Origin: Methylobacterium thuringiense
Lineage (GTDB): Bacteria > Pseudomonadota > Alphaproteobacteria > Rhizobiales > Beijerinckiaceae
Assembly (NCBI RefSeq): GCF_022179645.1
Contig: NZ_BPRA01000012.1
Span: 124,001-188,000 of the forward strand
Direction: 5' to 3'
DNA length: 64,000 nucleotides
Below the pieces are notes generated by a model. It ran no database searches and was not told the origin of the DNA. It saw nothing but the letters and a program-made list of their open reading frames with translations. Below, piece by piece: positions 63,901-64,000 of the stretch (its first letter is position 1; every line of letters starts with the position of its first letter). The translations under genes were made by a program, and so were the position numbers.

Positions 63901-64000
63901 CGATGGCCTACGCGATGATCGGCGGCATCCTCGCCGCGACCCTGCTGACGCTGCTGTTCCTGCCGGCGCTCTATGTCGGCTGGTACCGGATCAAGCCGCC
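60933..64000 (+). CDS. RND-family efflux pump, truncated by window end
   Basis: Starts at GTG 60933, overlapping the adaptor stop (GTGA). About 1022 codons are in the window without a stop, close to full length for this family, and the frame runs off the end. Family signs are FNLSDWALRHRSLVWFLML (first helix), the proton-relay Asp pair in LGLLVDDAMITVEMM, and the twelfth-helix region ending LLTLLFLPALYVGWYRI. It is an HAE1/AcrB-type proton antiporter, probably repressed by the adjacent TetR protein. Substrates unknown. It is not a close copy of the pump at 38375-41476. Confidence 0.95.
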   Translation, partial: MSDPAPGTPETSVSSFNLSDWALRHRSLVWFLMLVCLLAGVMSYSRLGREEDPPFAIKTMVVQAKWPGATIKDTLDQVTDRIEKELQQINALDYVRSYTTPGQATVFVQFKDTTKKEEIQPAFYQVRKRLGDIKYTFPEGVEGPSFNDEFGDVYGNVYAFTGDGLTHRQLRDYVEGVRTEILKVPDIGKTLLMGTQGETVYLDFSTRKLAGFGIDLQALIKALQSQNAVAASGVVQAGPERVSLRVSGQFTSEESLKNVNLRFNDRFFRLADVAEIHRGYEDPPAAMFRVNGEPAIGLAIAMRPNANLLKFGENLKERMRRIEAKLPIGVGVHLVSDQPKIVEEAVGGFTQALVEAVVIVLFVSFVSLGLRAGFVVAISIPLVLAIVFVVMQEMGVTLQRISLGALIIALGLLVDDAMITVEMMVARLELGDSLKKAATFAYTSTAFPMLTGTLVTIAGFLPIGFNGSSAGEYTYSLFVVIAAALSVSWVVAVLFAPLLGVTLLPKTMKHHAEKRGLFTRAFLAVLKIAMRLRWITVLICIGLMGAAVFGMTHVQQQFFPSSDRSEVLVDLTLPQNATIAETKAQMDRFEAELKGDPDIVRWSSYVGQGAVRFYLPLDQQLANAFYGQAVIVTKSLEVRDKVVARLQQIGRRDFVGIDVMVQALNLGPPVGRPVQYRLSGPDIQEVRRLALGLADVVAADKRLAYPTFDWNEPGKVLRVEILQDKARQLGVTSQDIAGILNGVVGGQAITQVRDSIYLVNVVGRAQTIERTSLETLQSLQVALSNGSVVPVLSFAKIDYDLEQPIVWRRDRVATLTVRATIKDTTQPPTIVAALQPGIDAFVKALPEGYTLATGGAVEEAGKGQGPIAAVVPVMILAMATLLMIQLQSFQKLFLVFSVAPLGLIGVVPALLLFDKPMGFVAILGILALIGIIIRNALILVSQIEESEAEGLEPWDAVIEATRHRMRPILLTAAAASLGLIPIAREVFWGPMAYAMIGGILAATLLTLLFLPALYVGWYRIKP

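Overview
The window looks like a chromosomal segment of a high-GC alphaproteobacterium of the order Rhizobiales, most likely a Methylobacterium or Methylorubrum relative. This is an inference from gene content: both GlnA and rhizobial-type GlnII glutamine synthetases, FliX next to flgI with a CtrA-like box, an HWE-type histidine kinase, a SoxYZ-like carrier of the kind associated with quinoprotein (methanol-type) dehydrogenases, and dispersed palindromic repeats typical of this order. There is no phage, insertion sequence, CRISPR array or rRNA operon in view. Genes are tightly packed on both strands.

Layout. 1-6.3 kb is nitrogen assimilation: glnA (-), glnII (+, with a well-formed sigma-54 promoter), and an apparent operon on the minus strand of glnB (PII), an isocitrate-lyase/PEP-mutase-like enzyme and glutaminase. 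6.5-9.5 kb holds the NAD(P)HX repair enzyme and an unusual multicopper-oxidase-like protein that has lost its type 1 copper ligands. 9.6-16.2 kb is the protein-quality-control block tRNA-Leu, tig, clpP, clpX, lon. 16.5-19.5 kb is a flagellar P-ring block (flgI, flgJ-like, FlgN-like, fliX). 19.5-29.7 kb has sensory and envelope genes: an HWE kinase, an MBOAT/SGNH acetylation pair, a DksA-like protein with a reduced zinc site, several tiny membrane or secreted proteins, an FTR1 iron permease, a diguanylate cyclase and a LuxR regulator that both carry degenerate receiver domains, and a nuclease-fold protein without its catalytic residues. 30-38.3 kb has topoisomerase IB, a glycosyltransferase/methyltransferase pair, tRNA-Gly and tRNA-Tyr, recJ, an alpha-oxoamine synthase, and a vapBC-type toxin-antitoxin locus whose antitoxin gene carries an in-frame stop at codon 7.

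38.4-64 kb contains two RND efflux systems, one at each end. The first has a single adaptor. The second has a TetR regulator, an operator-like palindrome and two tandem adaptors, and its pump runs off the window. Between them are a thiol-relay operon (SoxYZ-like carrier, periplasmic thioredoxin, CcdA) with a divergent Crp/Fnr regulator and a candidate operator, a GAF-GGDEF-PilZ protein, a COG0523 metallochaperone GTPase, a DUF4926/DUF6883 pair, a D-Ala-D-Ala carboxypeptidase with a histone-like tail, queE, a glucosylceramide-synthase-like enzyme, and a histone-deacetylase-like hydrolase.

The items most worth following are the broken antitoxin beside an intact VapC toxin, the copper-ligand-deficient oxidase, the stand-alone SoxYZ/thioredoxin/CcdA relay and the DUF4926/DUF6883 pair.
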